A stretch of 64,000 bases of DNA from Rhodobacter xanthinilyticus (lineage in GTDB: Bacteria > Pseudomonadota > Alphaproteobacteria > Rhodobacterales > Rhodobacteraceae). The stretch is taken from assembly GCF_001856665.1 (NCBI RefSeq), contig NZ_CP017781.1, positions 1,645,501 to 1,709,500 of the forward strand. The letters run 5' to 3'. Under the pieces are notes generated by a model. The model saw nothing but the letters and a program-made list of their open reading frames with translations, had not been told where the DNA came from and did no database searches. This document shows, piece after piece, positions 25,422-34,552 of the stretch. The position numbers and the translations under genes are program-made. Numbering within the stretch: position 1 is the stretch's first letter; each line of letters opens with the position of its first letter.

Positions 25422-26731
25422 GCGGCGTGTGGAAACAACTCGGCCGGCTCCTGAGCATCCGCTTCGCGGCGATCGGGCTGACCTTTCTGCAAACGCTGGT
25501 GATGACGCGGCTGATCGGGCGGGAGACCTTCGGTAGCCTGTCCTTCGCGCTTTCGGTCTCGGCGCTGGCGGTGCTGGTGCTGTCGATCGGGCTGGATCAG
25601 CTGATGATGCGCGATGTGGCGCGCAGCGGGCTCGAGGGCTTTGCGCGGTCGGGGCGGTGGCTGGCGCTGCGGCGGCTGATCGGGCGCTGGCAGGTGCCGC
25701 TCGTGCTCGGGCTGGCGGTGGGCTTCGGGGCGCTGTTTCTGGGCAGCGGGCTGGGCGGCGGCTACGGGCTCGCGCTGGCGGGGGTGGCGCTGGCGCTGCC
25801 GCTCGTGCTCGGGCGCAAATATGTCGAGAGTGTCGCGCTCGGCGCCAAGCTCGTCGGGCGCTCGATCCTGGGCAGCCAGATCGCCTATCCGGTGCTGATG
25901 ATCCTCGGCACGCTGGCGATCTGGGGGCTCGGCGTGGTCGATCTGCGCAATGTGATGCTCGTCTATGGGCTCGCGATCGGCAGCAGCCTCCTCGTGTCGA
26001 TCCTGCTGATCTGGCCGGTGCTGCAACGGCTCGCCCGGCAGACGCCGCGCGATGGCTCGAGCGAGGGCGAGATCCCGGGCGCGGCCGAGCTGTTGCGCAG
26101 CGGCTGGCATTTTTCGCTGATTTCTCTGGGGTTTGTGCTGGGTCAGCATATGGATGTTCTGCTCACCGGGGTGTTTGCCGGGCCCGATCAGGTGGCGCTC
26201 GTGCGGGTGGCGTCGCGGGTGGCGGAGATGGCCGGGCTGGTGCGGGCGATCGTGATCTTGCAATACAAGCCGCAGCTCGCCGAGGCCTTCGGGCGGGGCG
26301 ATCTCGAACGGGTGCGCAAGATCACCCGGCTGATGGTGGCGATCTTCGTGGTGACCGGCCTGCCGATCACGCTCGGGCTCTGGATCTGGCCGCGCGAGGC
26401 GATGTCGGTTTTCGGGGCGGCCTTTGCCGAGGGCGCCTGGGCGATGCGGATCTATGTTCTGGGGGTGCTCTTCGTGCTGCTGGCGGGGCCGTGCAATTCG
26501 GTTCTGTCGATGATCGGCGAGGAGCGGTGGGCGGCGCGCGCGGTGTGGATGGCGCTCGCGGTCAATCTCGGGCTCGATCTGCTGTTGATCCCCGCCTATG
26601 GGGCGCTTGGCTGCGCGATTGCCAATGCCTGTTCGATGCTGGTGATCGCCGGGGTGAGTGTCGCGGTTGCCTGGCGCAAACACCGGGTGAACACCACGAT
26701 CACCTGCTGGCTCAACGGAGGGTCCAGATGA
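25418..26731 (+). CDS. wzx: Wzx-type oligosaccharide flippase
   Basis: A 437-residue membrane protein with about twelve to fourteen helices. The family opening IRFAAIGLTFLQTLVMTRLIGRE and the late AYGALGCAIANACSMLVI segment are characteristic of polysaccharide flippases of the MOP superfamily. It moves lipid-linked repeat units to the periplasmic face for Wzy. The start is a GTG within a GTGA overlap with the upstream transferase. No ATG gives a full first helix, so GTG is preferred. Confidence 0.88.
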   Translation: MSGVWKQLGRLLSIRFAAIGLTFLQTLVMTRLIGRETFGSLSFALSVSALAVLVLSIGLDQLMMRDVARSGLEGFARSGRWLALRRLIGRWQVPLVLGLAVGFGALFLGSGLGGGYGLALAGVALALPLVLGRKYVESVALGAKLVGRSILGSQIAYPVLMILGTLAIWGLGVVDLRNVMLVYGLAIGSSLLVSILLIWPVLQRLARQTPRDGSSEGEIPGAAELLRSGWHFSLISLGFVLGQHMDVLLTGVFAGPDQVALVRVASRVAEMAGLVRAIVILQYKPQLAEAFGRGDLERVRKITRLMVAIFVVTGLPITLGLWIWPREAMSVFGAAFAEGAWAMRIYVLGVLFVLLAGPCNSVLSMIGEERWAARAVWMALAVNLGLDLLLIPAYGALGCAIANACSMLVIAGVSVAVAWRKHRVNTTITCWLNGGSR

Positions 26732-27588
26732 CTTCGATCGCAAAGTTCGTGCCAGCGCCGGTGCGGCGGCTGCGCCAGCGGCTGCGCGGCGCGCTTGGCG
26801 CCTTCAAACCGGCGCCGCCGCCGCCATTTCCGATGGTGTCCCTAGTGGCGTGGAAATCGCCGCGCAATGTGCCCAATTTCGGCGATGACCTGTCGCAGGT
26901 GATCGTCTCGCTGATGCTGGCGCGGCGCGGGCGGACGCTCGAGGATGAGGCGGTGCGGGCCACCAGCCTGCTCGCGATCGGCTCGATCATCCATTTCGCG
27001 CCGGAGGGGGCGACGCTTTGGGGCTCGGGGGTGAATGGCAAGATCCCCGAGCATTTCCACCGCTATCGCGGGCTCGATGTGCGCGCGGTGCGCGGGCCCT
27101 ATACGCGGGAGTGGCTGATGCGGCGCAAGATCGCGGTGCCGGAGATCTACGGCGACCCGGCGCTGCTCTTGCCCGAGCTGTGTCAGGGGCGGTTTCAGCC
27201 CTCCGGCGCGGGCGGCACGATCTTCGTGCCCAACCTCAACGATATCCTCGCCGGCACCGAGGTGACGCTGCCGGCCGGGGTGCCGCTCGTCTCGCCGATG
27301 CGCAGCTGGCATCGGGTGGTGGCCGATATCGTGGCGGCGCGTTTCGTGGTGGCCTCGTCGCTGCATGGCGTGGTGATCGCCGAGGCTTTCGGCATCCCGG
27401 CGCGCTATGTGCGCCTGAGCGAGCATGAGAACCTGTTCAAGTTTCAGGATTATTATGCCGGCACCGGGCGCGGGAGCTTTGCCTATGCGCGCTCGATCGA
27501 GGAGGCGCTCGAGATGGGCGGCGAGGCCGCGCCGGTGTTTGACAGCGCGGCGCTGAAACGCGCGTTCCCGCTCGATCTGTGGCGCTGA
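26728..27588 (+). CDS. polysaccharide pyruvyl transferase family protein (ExoV-like)
   Basis: A 286-residue enzyme. VAWKSPRNVPNFGDDLSQVIVSLML, LWGSGVNGK, RGPYTREWL and YGDPALLLPEL are typical of the pyruvyltransferase family that adds pyruvate ketals to exopolysaccharide sugars (ExoV of succinoglycan is the closest in size and opening). HGVVIAEAFGIPARYV near the end fits the GT-B-like donor domain. GGAGGG precedes an ATG that overlaps the flippase stop. It is the last gene of the coupled block before the phage-like spike gene. Confidence 0.85.
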   Translation: MTSIAKFVPAPVRRLRQRLRGALGAFKPAPPPPFPMVSLVAWKSPRNVPNFGDDLSQVIVSLMLARRGRTLEDEAVRATSLLAIGSIIHFAPEGATLWGSGVNGKIPEHFHRYRGLDVRAVRGPYTREWLMRRKIAVPEIYGDPALLLPELCQGRFQPSGAGGTIFVPNLNDILAGTEVTLPAGVPLVSPMRSWHRVVADIVAARFVVASSLHGVVIAEAFGIPARYVRLSEHENLFKFQDYYAGTGRGSFAYARSIEEALEMGGEAAPVFDSAALKRAFPLDLWR

Positions 27589-27809
27589 GGCGCGCCGCGC
27601 CGCGCAACGGGGCGCGCGCTCACTTCCTCCAAGTTTAAGGATTTCGGTCGATAGCTGGACCTATCCGCCCCGGCCCTCGGGCCCGGCGCCCTTGGCGCGG
27701 GTCTGGCATTGACCGGGGCGCGATCTAGCCGGCCGCCTTCCGGCCCGGGCGGGGCGCTGGCCGCGCGGGGCGGCGGGGGGCGTCGATCGAACCTTGAAGG
27801 AGTCGCCAA

Positions 27810-28709
27810 TTGCCAAGCCTTTCGTTTTCCATTCCTGCCGTCGCGCAGCGGGCCGCGGGGCGCTCGCAGCTGCGGGCGCGCTACAGCTTCACCACGGGCG
27901 TGCTGCCCGCGGGCGTGACCTTCGCGCGCGCCACCACCGGCAGCTATCGCGACAGCTCCGGCGCGTTGCAGCTCGCCCCGGTGGATGTGCCGCGTTTTGA
28001 TCACACCACGACCGGCGCGATCCGCGGCCTGCTGATCGAGGCGGCCGCGACCTCGAAACTCACCGTCCGCAACGCCAACCCGACGGTCGTCTCCGATCTC
28101 GTCTCCTCGGCCTGGGCGGGGGTGAACCTGAGCATCGTGACCGATGCGGCCGAGCTCGCCGCGGCGAAGCTCTCGGGGGTCGTCGGCACGGTGCTGAAGA
28201 TCGAGGCGGATGGCTCGTCCGCCTTGGCGGCGATCTCGCTGCCGGGGGTGACGGGCAGCACCAACCCGCATGTGTTCAGCGCCTATGCCCGCGTCGTGAG
28301 CGGCCAGATCTCGCTGCGCGGGGCGGGGACGGGCACGACCTACGTGAGGACCGATGTCACGGCCGGCGGCTATGCCCGCCACGAGGTGCAGTTCCTACCG
28401 GGCAGCACGAGCGCCTTTTGCCGCATCTACACCGAGACCGCGACCACGCTGGCCTATGTCGCGCTGCCGAACATGACCGAAGCGACCCTGCGTTCCTCGG
28501 TGATCGTGCAAAACGGCGCCGCCACCACCCGCGCGGCCGATATCGCGCGGATCACCAACCTGCCCGCGGGCAGCTACGATCTGCGCGTGGTGGCCGACGG
28601 GGTCAGCACGATCCTGCCCGGGGTCGCGATCGCGGGCCCCTATTGGCCCGCCGCCGCCACCGGCCGGGTCGAGAAGATCGAGGTTTATCGCGAGGGAGCG
28701 CTGCAATGA
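27810..28709 (+). CDS. ghsB: GTA/phage head spike fibre protein (GhsB-like)
   Basis: A 299-residue protein. TFARATTGSYRDSSG, followed by VPRFDHTTTGAIRGLLIEAAAT, is the signature of phage head-spike fibre domains, as in Rcc01080 of the R. capsulatus GTA. The rest is beta-rich and Thr/Ser/Ala-rich, as expected for a receptor-binding fibre; the middle (about 100-220) looks like a carbohydrate-binding jelly-roll. The start is TTG: AAGGAG lies at perfect spacing and no ATG or GTG fits. In R. capsulatus the GTA head spike binds the capsule. Here the gene terminates the capsule operon block. Confidence 0.8.
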   Translation: MPSLSFSIPAVAQRAAGRSQLRARYSFTTGVLPAGVTFARATTGSYRDSSGALQLAPVDVPRFDHTTTGAIRGLLIEAAATSKLTVRNANPTVVSDLVSSAWAGVNLSIVTDAAELAAAKLSGVVGTVLKIEADGSSALAAISLPGVTGSTNPHVFSAYARVVSGQISLRGAGTGTTYVRTDVTAGGYARHEVQFLPGSTSAFCRIYTETATTLAYVALPNMTEATLRSSVIVQNGAATTRAADIARITNLPAGSYDLRVVADGVSTILPGVAIAGPYWPAAATGRVEKIEVYREGALQ

Positions 28710-29017
28710 GCTATGTCAATCTGACGCTGCGGTTTGCCGATGCCGCACAGGCCCGCCGCGAGCTGGCCGAGTATCTGCAAGACGGGGCCTTCCCCGATTA
28801 CGGCGCGGGGGTGTTCTTCGACGTGATCGGCGTGGTCTATCGCCCGACCGGCGCGGTCGAGCTCGATGACGGCGGCTATGAGGTGCCGGTTTTCGGGCCG
28901 CTTCCGGGCTGGTTTCTCAACATCCGCGTGGCGCAGGGCGAGGCCGAGGCGATTGCCGCGCAGCTGGCGCCCTGGCAGGTCGAGCAGGCCGTCGCGCGCG
29001 AATGGGCGCTCGGCTGA
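28706..29017 (+). CDS. hypothetical protein coupled to the spike fibre gene
   Basis: A 103-residue soluble protein (MSYVNLTLRFADAAQARREL...), with no signal peptide or membrane segment. It begins at an ATGA overlap with the spike fibre gene and has GAGGGAG upstream, so it is translated with it. Two short alpha-beta units with conserved-looking aromatics (DYGAGVFFDVIGVVYRP, PGWFLNIRV) are visible. I do not recognise the family. Position suggests a chaperone, assembly factor or minor structural protein of the spike, or a small protein common in phage cassettes. Confidence 0.7.
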   Translation: MSYVNLTLRFADAAQARRELAEYLQDGAFPDYGAGVFFDVIGVVYRPTGAVELDDGGYEVPVFGPLPGWFLNIRVAQGEAEAIAAQLAPWQVEQAVAREWALG

Positions 29018-29100
29018 GGGCGGCCGGGCCCGGGTCTGGGCCCGGGGCGGGGGCCGGGGCGGGCCCGGGGCGGGCCCGGGGCGGGGGCCGCCGCCCCCGG
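29018..29100. repeat. GC-only tandem repeat between convergent operons
   Basis: Repeated GGGCCCGGGGCG-type units with self-complementarity fill the space between the stop codons of the spike operon and the facing glycosyltransferase. It probably folds strongly in RNA and may terminate both transcripts, although no U-run is present. Confidence 0.6.
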
Positions 29101-29102
29101 CC

Positions 29103-30257
29103 TCAGAGCTGCGCCTCGATCAGATCGGTCAGGCGGGTGCGGAACATCGCCGGGCTGAAGCCTTCGGCATTGGCGCGGATCTCGGAGGGGCGCAGGTTCG
29201 CCTCCTCCGCGATCAGCCGGTCAACCCCGGCAAGCAGGCTTTGCGGCGTCTGCGCCTCGAAATGCACCCCGGTGGGCGCCGCGCTTTCAAGACCGCGCAC
29301 GGTTTCCGCCGTGCCGCCCGCGCCAAGCGCCACCACCGGCGCGCCGCAGGCCTGCGCCTCGACCGGGGCGATACCGAAATCCTCCATCGCCGCGAAGACA
29401 AAGCCCCGGCAGCGCTGCAGATGGTCGATCAGCGTGGCCTGGCTGACATGGCCCAAAAGCGTGACATTGGGCCCCGCGAGCGCGCGCACGCGGGCCATGT
29501 CCGGCCCGTCGCCCGAGACCACGAGCCGCAGGTCGGGCCGGCTCGAAAACGCCTCCACGATCATCGGGATCCGCTTGTAGGGCACCATCCGCGAGGCGGT
29601 GAAGAAGAAGTCCTCGCGCGGCTTTTGCGACAGGCTGAAGGCATCGATATCGACCGGCGGATAGATCACCTCGGCCTCGCGGCGGTAGACCTTCCAGATC
29701 CGTTTGCGGATGAAATCGGAATTCGCGATGAACTGGTCGACGAGCGGCGGCGTGCGCTGATCCCAGATCCGGAAGCGATGCATCATCTCGCGCGCCGCGG
29801 CGCGTTTGAGCCCCTGCGCAAAGCCCTCGATCGTGGCGATATATTCATGCGTCAGATCCCAGGCATAGCGCGCGGGCGAATGCACATAGGCAAAATGCTT
29901 CTGATCGGGCGAGGTCAGAACCCCCTTGGCGAGCGCCGCCGAGGAGGACAGAACGACCTCATGATGGGTCACGTCGAAGGCCTCGATCGCGCGGGTGCAT
30001 TGCAACAGCAGGTAGCGGTAATAGCGGCGCACCCCGGGCAGGCGGTTGAGCGCGCTGACATGCACCGGGCGCCCGCCGGTCAGCCCGCGCCGCTCCTCCT
30101 CGGTCAGGAAATCGAAGAGCGTGTAGATCTCGCTTTTGGGGAAGGCGCGGACCATTTCGGCCACCACCTTCTCGCCGCCCGCGATCGTGGGCAGCCAGTC
30201 ATGCACGATCGCGACATCGCGCGCGGAGCCATGCGGGGGCAGGGCGCTTGGGGACAT
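29103..30257 (-). CDS. glycosyltransferase family 4
   Basis: A 384-residue GT4. VAIVHDWLPTIAGGEKVVAEM is the classic N-terminal opening, HFAYVHSPARYAWDL lies mid-domain, and TASRMVPYKRIPMIVEAF and the E-x7-E motif in MEDFGIAPVEAQACGAPVVA form the donor site. It resembles WbaZ/WcaI-type mannosyltransferases; GDP-mannose genes follow on the same strand, which supports but does not prove mannose. AAGGAGA sets the start. It is 52 bases downstream of ugd in a minus-strand nucleotide-sugar operon. Confidence 0.87.
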   Translation of the reverse strand: MSPSALPPHGSARDVAIVHDWLPTIAGGEKVVAEMVRAFPKSEIYTLFDFLTEEERRGLTGGRPVHVSALNRLPGVRRYYRYLLLQCTRAIEAFDVTHHEVVLSSSAALAKGVLTSPDQKHFAYVHSPARYAWDLTHEYIATIEGFAQGLKRAAAREMMHRFRIWDQRTPPLVDQFIANSDFIRKRIWKVYRREAEVIYPPVDIDAFSLSQKPREDFFFTASRMVPYKRIPMIVEAFSSRPDLRLVVSGDGPDMARVRALAGPNVTLLGHVSQATLIDHLQRCRGFVFAAMEDFGIAPVEAQACGAPVVALGAGGTAETVRGLESAAPTGVHFEAQTPQSLLAGVDRLIAEEANLRPSEIRANAEGFSPAMFRTRLTDLIEAQL

Positions 30258-30309
30258 CTTGGCTCTCCTTCGAATTCTCTCTTGGCGGGCGGGCCCGCCC
30301 GGGCTGGCC

Positions 30310-31476
30310 TCAATCGGCGCCGAACAGATCGCGCGTGAACACCTTTTGCGCCACATCCGCGAGGTCTTCGGTCTGACGGTTGGCGAGGATCAGATCGGCC
30401 TCGGCCTTGAACGCGGCCAGATCGCGCACGACGCGCGAGCCGAAGAAACTCGCCTCGGCGAGGGCGGGCTCATAGACCACGACCTCGATCCCCTTGGCCT
30501 TGATCCGCTTCATGATCCCCTGAATCGAGCTTTGCCGGAAATTGTCCGACCCCGCCTTCATCACCAGCCGATAGACGCCGACCACCTTCGGGCCCCGCGC
30601 GAGGATCTGATCGGCGAGGAAATCCTTGCGGGTGCGGTTGGCCTCGACGATCGCCGCGATCAGGTTTTGCGGCACCTCCGAGTAATTCGCCAGAAGCTGC
30701 TTGGTATCCTTGGGCAGGCAATAGCCGCCATAGCCGAAGGAGGGGTTGTTGTAATGCGCCCCGATCCGCGGATCGAGCCCGACCCCGTCGATGATCTGGC
30801 GGCTGTCGAGCCCGCGCGCCATCGCATAGCTGTCGAGCTCGTTGAAGAACGCCACCCGCATCGCGAGATAGGTATTGGCGAAGAGCTTGATCGCCTCGGC
30901 CTCGGAGGGGTCGGTGAACAGCACCGGCACATCCTTGCGCACCGCCCCCTCGATCAACAGATCGGCAAAGCGGCGCGCCCGCTCGGAGCGCTCGCCGACG
31001 ATGATTCGGCTCGGGTGGAGGTTGTCATGCAGCGCGCGCCCCTCGCGCAGGAATTCGGGGCTGAAGATCACCTGATCGGCCCCGGTCTCGGCGCGCAGCC
31101 GCTCGACATAGCCCACCGGGATCGTCGATTTGATCACCACCGTCGCCGCCGGGTTCAGCGCGCCGACCGTCTCGACCACCGCTTTCACCGAGGAGGTGTC
31201 GAAGTAATTGCTCGCCGGGTCGTAATTCGTCGGCGTCGCGACGATCACGAATTCGGCGCCTTCGAGCGCGGCGGCCGGGTCGGTCGTGGCGCGCAGATCG
31301 AGCCCGCCGCGCGCCAAGAACGCCTCGATCTCCGCATCGACGATCGGGCTCTGGCCGGCGTTCACCTGCGCCACGCGCTCGGGCGAGATATCCACCGCCC
31401 AGACCGCGTGATGTTGCGCCAGCAACACGGCATTCGAGAGCCCGACATAGCCGAGCCCGAAAACGGCGATCTTCAT
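30310..31476 (-). CDS. ugd: UDP-glucose 6-dehydrogenase (short class)
   Basis: A 388-residue NAD-dependent dehydrogenase, the same length as E. coli Ugd. [15 protein letters not shown] binds [14 protein letters not shown] and [14 protein letters not shown] carry the active-site region with the catalytic Cys. It oxidises UDP-glucose to UDP-glucuronate, giving the acidic precursor used by the adjacent epimerase and the capsule transferases. It begins three bases after manC ends. Confidence 0.93.
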   Translation of the reverse strand: MKIAVFGLGYVGLSNAVLLAQHHAVWAVDISPERVAQVNAGQSPIVDAEIEAFLARGGLDLRATTDPAAALEGAEFVIVATPTNYDPASNYFDTSSVKAVVETVGALNPAATVVIKSTIPVGYVERLRAETGADQVIFSPEFLREGRALHDNLHPSRIIVGERSERARRFADLLIEGAVRKDVPVLFTDPSEAEAIKLFANTYLAMRVAFFNELDSYAMARGLDSRQIIDGVGLDPRIGAHYNNPSFGYGGYCLPKDTKQLLANYSEVPQNLIAAIVEANRTRKDFLADQILARGPKVVGVYRLVMKAGSDNFRQSSIQGIMKRIKAKGIEVVVYEPALAEASFFGSRVVRDLAAFKAEADLILANRQTEDLADVAQKVFTRDLFGAD

Positions 31477-31479
31477 GGC

Positions 31480-32913
31480 TTACCCCTTCGCGCCCTGGCC
31501 GCGCGAATAGACATCCTCGTAACGGATGATGTCATCCTCGCCGAGATAGGCGCCGGTCTGCACCTCGATCAGCACCATCGGCAGCTTGCCCGGGTTCTTC
31601 ATCCGGTGCACCGCGCCGAGCGGGATATAGACCGACTGATTCTCGGTCACGAGCTGGATCTTGTCGTCGATCGTCACCTCGGCGGTGCCCTGCACCACGA
31701 TCCAATGCTCGGAGCGGTGGTGATGGCTTTGCAGGCTCAGCGCCGCGCCGGGCGCCACCACGATCCGCTTGACCTGGAACCGCGGCCCGAGCGCGAGCGT
31801 CTCGAACCAGCCCCAGGGCCGGTGATCCTTGGGGAATTGCGTCGCCTGTTTGGCGCCCTTGGCCTTCAGCGCATCGACCGCTTTCTTGACATCTTGCGTA
31901 CGCCGCGCATCGGCCACCAGAACCGCATCATTCATCGCCACCGCGACGATATTCTCGAGCCCGATGCCGACGAGCTCGACCCCCTCGCTCTCCGAGCGCA
32001 GCAGGCTGTCGGTGCAATCAATCGCCGTCGCGGCGCCGAAGGTGCCCACCCCACGCGCATCGCGCGCGCCCTCGGACAGCACCGCGCCCCAGCCGCCCAG
32101 ATCCGACCAATGCGCCGAAAACGGCACGACCGAGAGGTTCTCCGCCCGCTCCATCACCGCGTAATCGACGGAAATATCAGGTGCTTTCGCCCAAGGCCCG
32201 GGCGCGAGGCGCAAGAAGCCCAGATCCGGCACCGCCTCATCGACCGCCGCACGCACCGCCGCGCTCAGCTCCGGCGCATGGGTCTCGAAGGCCGCGATCA
32301 TATCGGCCGCGCGGAACAGGAAGATCCCCGCATTCCACAGGAAATTCCCCGCCGCGAGCATCTCCTCGGCCGCCGTGCGGGCCGGTTTCTCGACGAACCG
32401 CGCAAGCTTCACCGGCGCGCCCGAGGCCTCCGGGGCGGCGGCGAGCTCGAGATAGCCATAGCCGGTTTCCGGGTGATCGGGGGTGATCCCGAAGGTCACG
32501 ATATCGCCCGCCTCGACCGCCGCGAGCCCGCGCGCGACCGCCGCGCGGAAGGCCTCGGCATCGGGGATCACATGGTCCGAGGGCGCGACAAGCACCACCC
32601 CCGCCGGGTCGCGCGCCGCCACCGTGAGCGCCGCCGCAAGCACCGCGGGCGCGGTGTTGCGCCCCTGCGGCTCGATCAAGATCGCGCCGGGCTCGACGCC
32701 CGCGGCCTGCAACTGCTCGGTCACGATGAAGCGGAAATCGGAATTGGTCAGCACCAAAGGCGCGGCAAATCCCGGCCCGGTGAGCCGCCGCGCGGCCGCC
32801 TGAAACAGCGTCTCGTCGCCCAGAAGCGGCACGAATTGCTTGGGGTAGGATTGCCGCGAAAGCGGCCAGAGCCGGGTGCCGGAACCGCCGCACAGGATAG
32901 TCGGGTAAATCAT
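31480..32913 (-). CDS. manC: mannose-1-phosphate guanylyltransferase / mannose-6-phosphate isomerase
   Basis: A 477-residue bifunctional enzyme of the AlgA/XanB/ManC type. The nucleotidyltransferase part has LCGGSGTRLWPLSR at the N-terminus and FVEKPAR mid-way. The C-terminal cupin (phosphomannose isomerase) has PRPWG-like HRPWGWFETL and LQSHHHRSEHWIVVQG. It makes GDP-mannose. The ATG of MIYPTILCGG with GAGAGG upstream is the start. It works between manB and the mannosyltransferase-like genes. Confidence 0.93.
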   Translation of the reverse strand: MIYPTILCGGSGTRLWPLSRQSYPKQFVPLLGDETLFQAAARRLTGPGFAAPLVLTNSDFRFIVTEQLQAAGVEPGAILIEPQGRNTAPAVLAAALTVAARDPAGVVLVAPSDHVIPDAEAFRAAVARGLAAVEAGDIVTFGITPDHPETGYGYLELAAAPEASGAPVKLARFVEKPARTAAEEMLAAGNFLWNAGIFLFRAADMIAAFETHAPELSAAVRAAVDEAVPDLGFLRLAPGPWAKAPDISVDYAVMERAENLSVVPFSAHWSDLGGWGAVLSEGARDARGVGTFGAATAIDCTDSLLRSESEGVELVGIGLENIVAVAMNDAVLVADARRTQDVKKAVDALKAKGAKQATQFPKDHRPWGWFETLALGPRFQVKRIVVAPGAALSLQSHHHRSEHWIVVQGTAEVTIDDKIQLVTENQSVYIPLGAVHRMKNPGKLPMVLIEVQTGAYLGEDDIIRYEDVYSRGQGAKG

Positions 32914-33111
32914 GTTGCCTCTCAGATCAGACGAAAACCCAAACACGCTTTCCCAAAGGTCACAAGTCGCAACCCGATCCGGGCCGACCTGCCGCCGGAT
33001 CATGCGCCGAACGGGCAAATTTTCGGCACGTTATCGGCCTTCTGCCGAGCGGAAAAGCGAATTTTCTGCGACTGCACATCGGCGGGCCGGGGCGCCGCCG
33101 CTGCCCCCGGC

Positions 33112-34506
33112 TCAGAGCGCGGCACGCACCCGCGCGAGCGCCCCCGCCAGCAGCTCCGCCACCGCCGCCGCGCTCTCGGCCTCGGCATAGACGCGGAATT
33201 CGGGCGCATTGCCCGAGGGGCGCAGATGCACGACCCGCCCGGTCTCGAGCCGCATCCGCAGCCCGTCGGTCTGATCGAGGCCCGCCTCGCGGCCGAAGGG
33301 CGCCAGAAACTCCGCCCGCGCGGTGGGCTCGGCGAGCCGCGCCAGGAGCGCCGCCGAGGCCTCGGGGGGCGTCTCGGTCAGCCGGTCGGCGGCGGTGAAC
33401 CGCGCGGGCAGCCCCGCCACCAGATCGCTCAGCCCGCAGCCCGCCATCCGCGCCATCACCAGCGGCGCGATCATCGGCAAGACCGCATCGCGCGTCATCA
33501 GCGCCGCGAGCGGCCCCGCCGGGCCCTCGGCCGCAAAGCCGAGCAAGAACCCGCCATTGGCCTCGAAGCCCACCACCTTCGCCCCCGGCTCCGCCGCCCG
33601 CACCGCCTCCATCGCCGCGATCACGAAGGGCGAGCCGATCTTGGTCAGATGCACCGCCCGGAAGGCCGGCAGCTCCCCCACCATCGAATTCGACGAAACC
33701 GGCGTGCAGATCACCTCGGCGCCAAGCTGCGCCGCGCTCAAGACGCCCAGGATATCGCCCGCGATCACCCGCCCGGCGTCATCGGTCAGCATCGGCCGGT
33801 CGGCATCTCCATCGGTCGAGAGCACCGCATCGAGCCGGTGCTCGGCGCAAAGCGCGGCCAGCATCGCACGCGTCTCGGGGTCGACGGCCTCGGTATCGAC
33901 GGGGATGAACACCTCGGAGCGCGCAAGCGGCACCGCCGTCGCGCCAAGCCCGGTGACCAGATCGACGAGCAGATCGCGCGCGACCGAGCTGTGCTGATAG
34001 ATGCCGAGCCGCAACCCGGCCAGCGCCTGCGCCCCGAAGGCCGAGACATAGCGCGCCACATAGGCCGCCCCGGCCCCGGGCGCCGCGCCCAGCGCCCCCA
34101 CCGCCGCCGCGACGGGGGTTGCGCGCGCGCCATAGGCCGCGTTGATCGCCGCCTCGTCGGATTTGGCGATCTCGCCCGTGGGCAGGTAGAATTTCAGCCC
34201 GTTGCGATCGGCCGGGATATGGCTGCCGGTGACCATCACCGCGCCCGCGCCCGCCGCCATCGCCGCGGCCGCGAGCGCCGGCGTCGGCAGCACGCCGCAG
34301 TCGGTCACCGCAACCCCCGCCGCCCGCGCCGCCCCGCTCACCGCCGCTGCGATCGCGGGCGAGGAGGGGCGCAGATCCTGGCCGATATAGAGCCCCGTGC
34401 CGACCGGGCAGCTCGCCACAAAAGCGCGGGTGTAATCGGCGACAAGCTCGGGCGTGAGCTCGCTCACCAGCCCGCGCAGGCCGCTCGTTCCGAATTTGGG
34501 AGCCAT
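33112..34506 (-). CDS. manB: phosphomannomutase / phosphohexomutase
   Basis: A 464-residue alpha-D-phosphohexomutase. FGTSGLRG at the N-terminus, the catalytic serine loop MVTGSHIPADRNG, the metal loop STDGDADRP and the phosphate-binding RPSGNAPEFRVY at the C-terminus are all intact. It converts mannose-6-P to mannose-1-P for ManC. A 198-base gap with a more AT-rich stretch separates it from manC, so manC may have its own promoter. Confidence 0.9.
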   Translation of the reverse strand: MAPKFGTSGLRGLVSELTPELVADYTRAFVASCPVGTGLYIGQDLRPSSPAIAAAVSGAARAAGVAVTDCGVLPTPALAAAAMAAGAGAVMVTGSHIPADRNGLKFYLPTGEIAKSDEAAINAAYGARATPVAAAVGALGAAPGAGAAYVARYVSAFGAQALAGLRLGIYQHSSVARDLLVDLVTGLGATAVPLARSEVFIPVDTEAVDPETRAMLAALCAEHRLDAVLSTDGDADRPMLTDDAGRVIAGDILGVLSAAQLGAEVICTPVSSNSMVGELPAFRAVHLTKIGSPFVIAAMEAVRAAEPGAKVVGFEANGGFLLGFAAEGPAGPLAALMTRDAVLPMIAPLVMARMAGCGLSDLVAGLPARFTAADRLTETPPEASAALLARLAEPTARAEFLAPFGREAGLDQTDGLRMRLETGRVVHLRPSGNAPEFRVYAEAESAAAVAELLAGALARVRAAL

Positions 34507-34552
34507 GTAAAACCCTTTTCAATCCGTTGGTTATGGGGTGAAGTTGAGGTAA

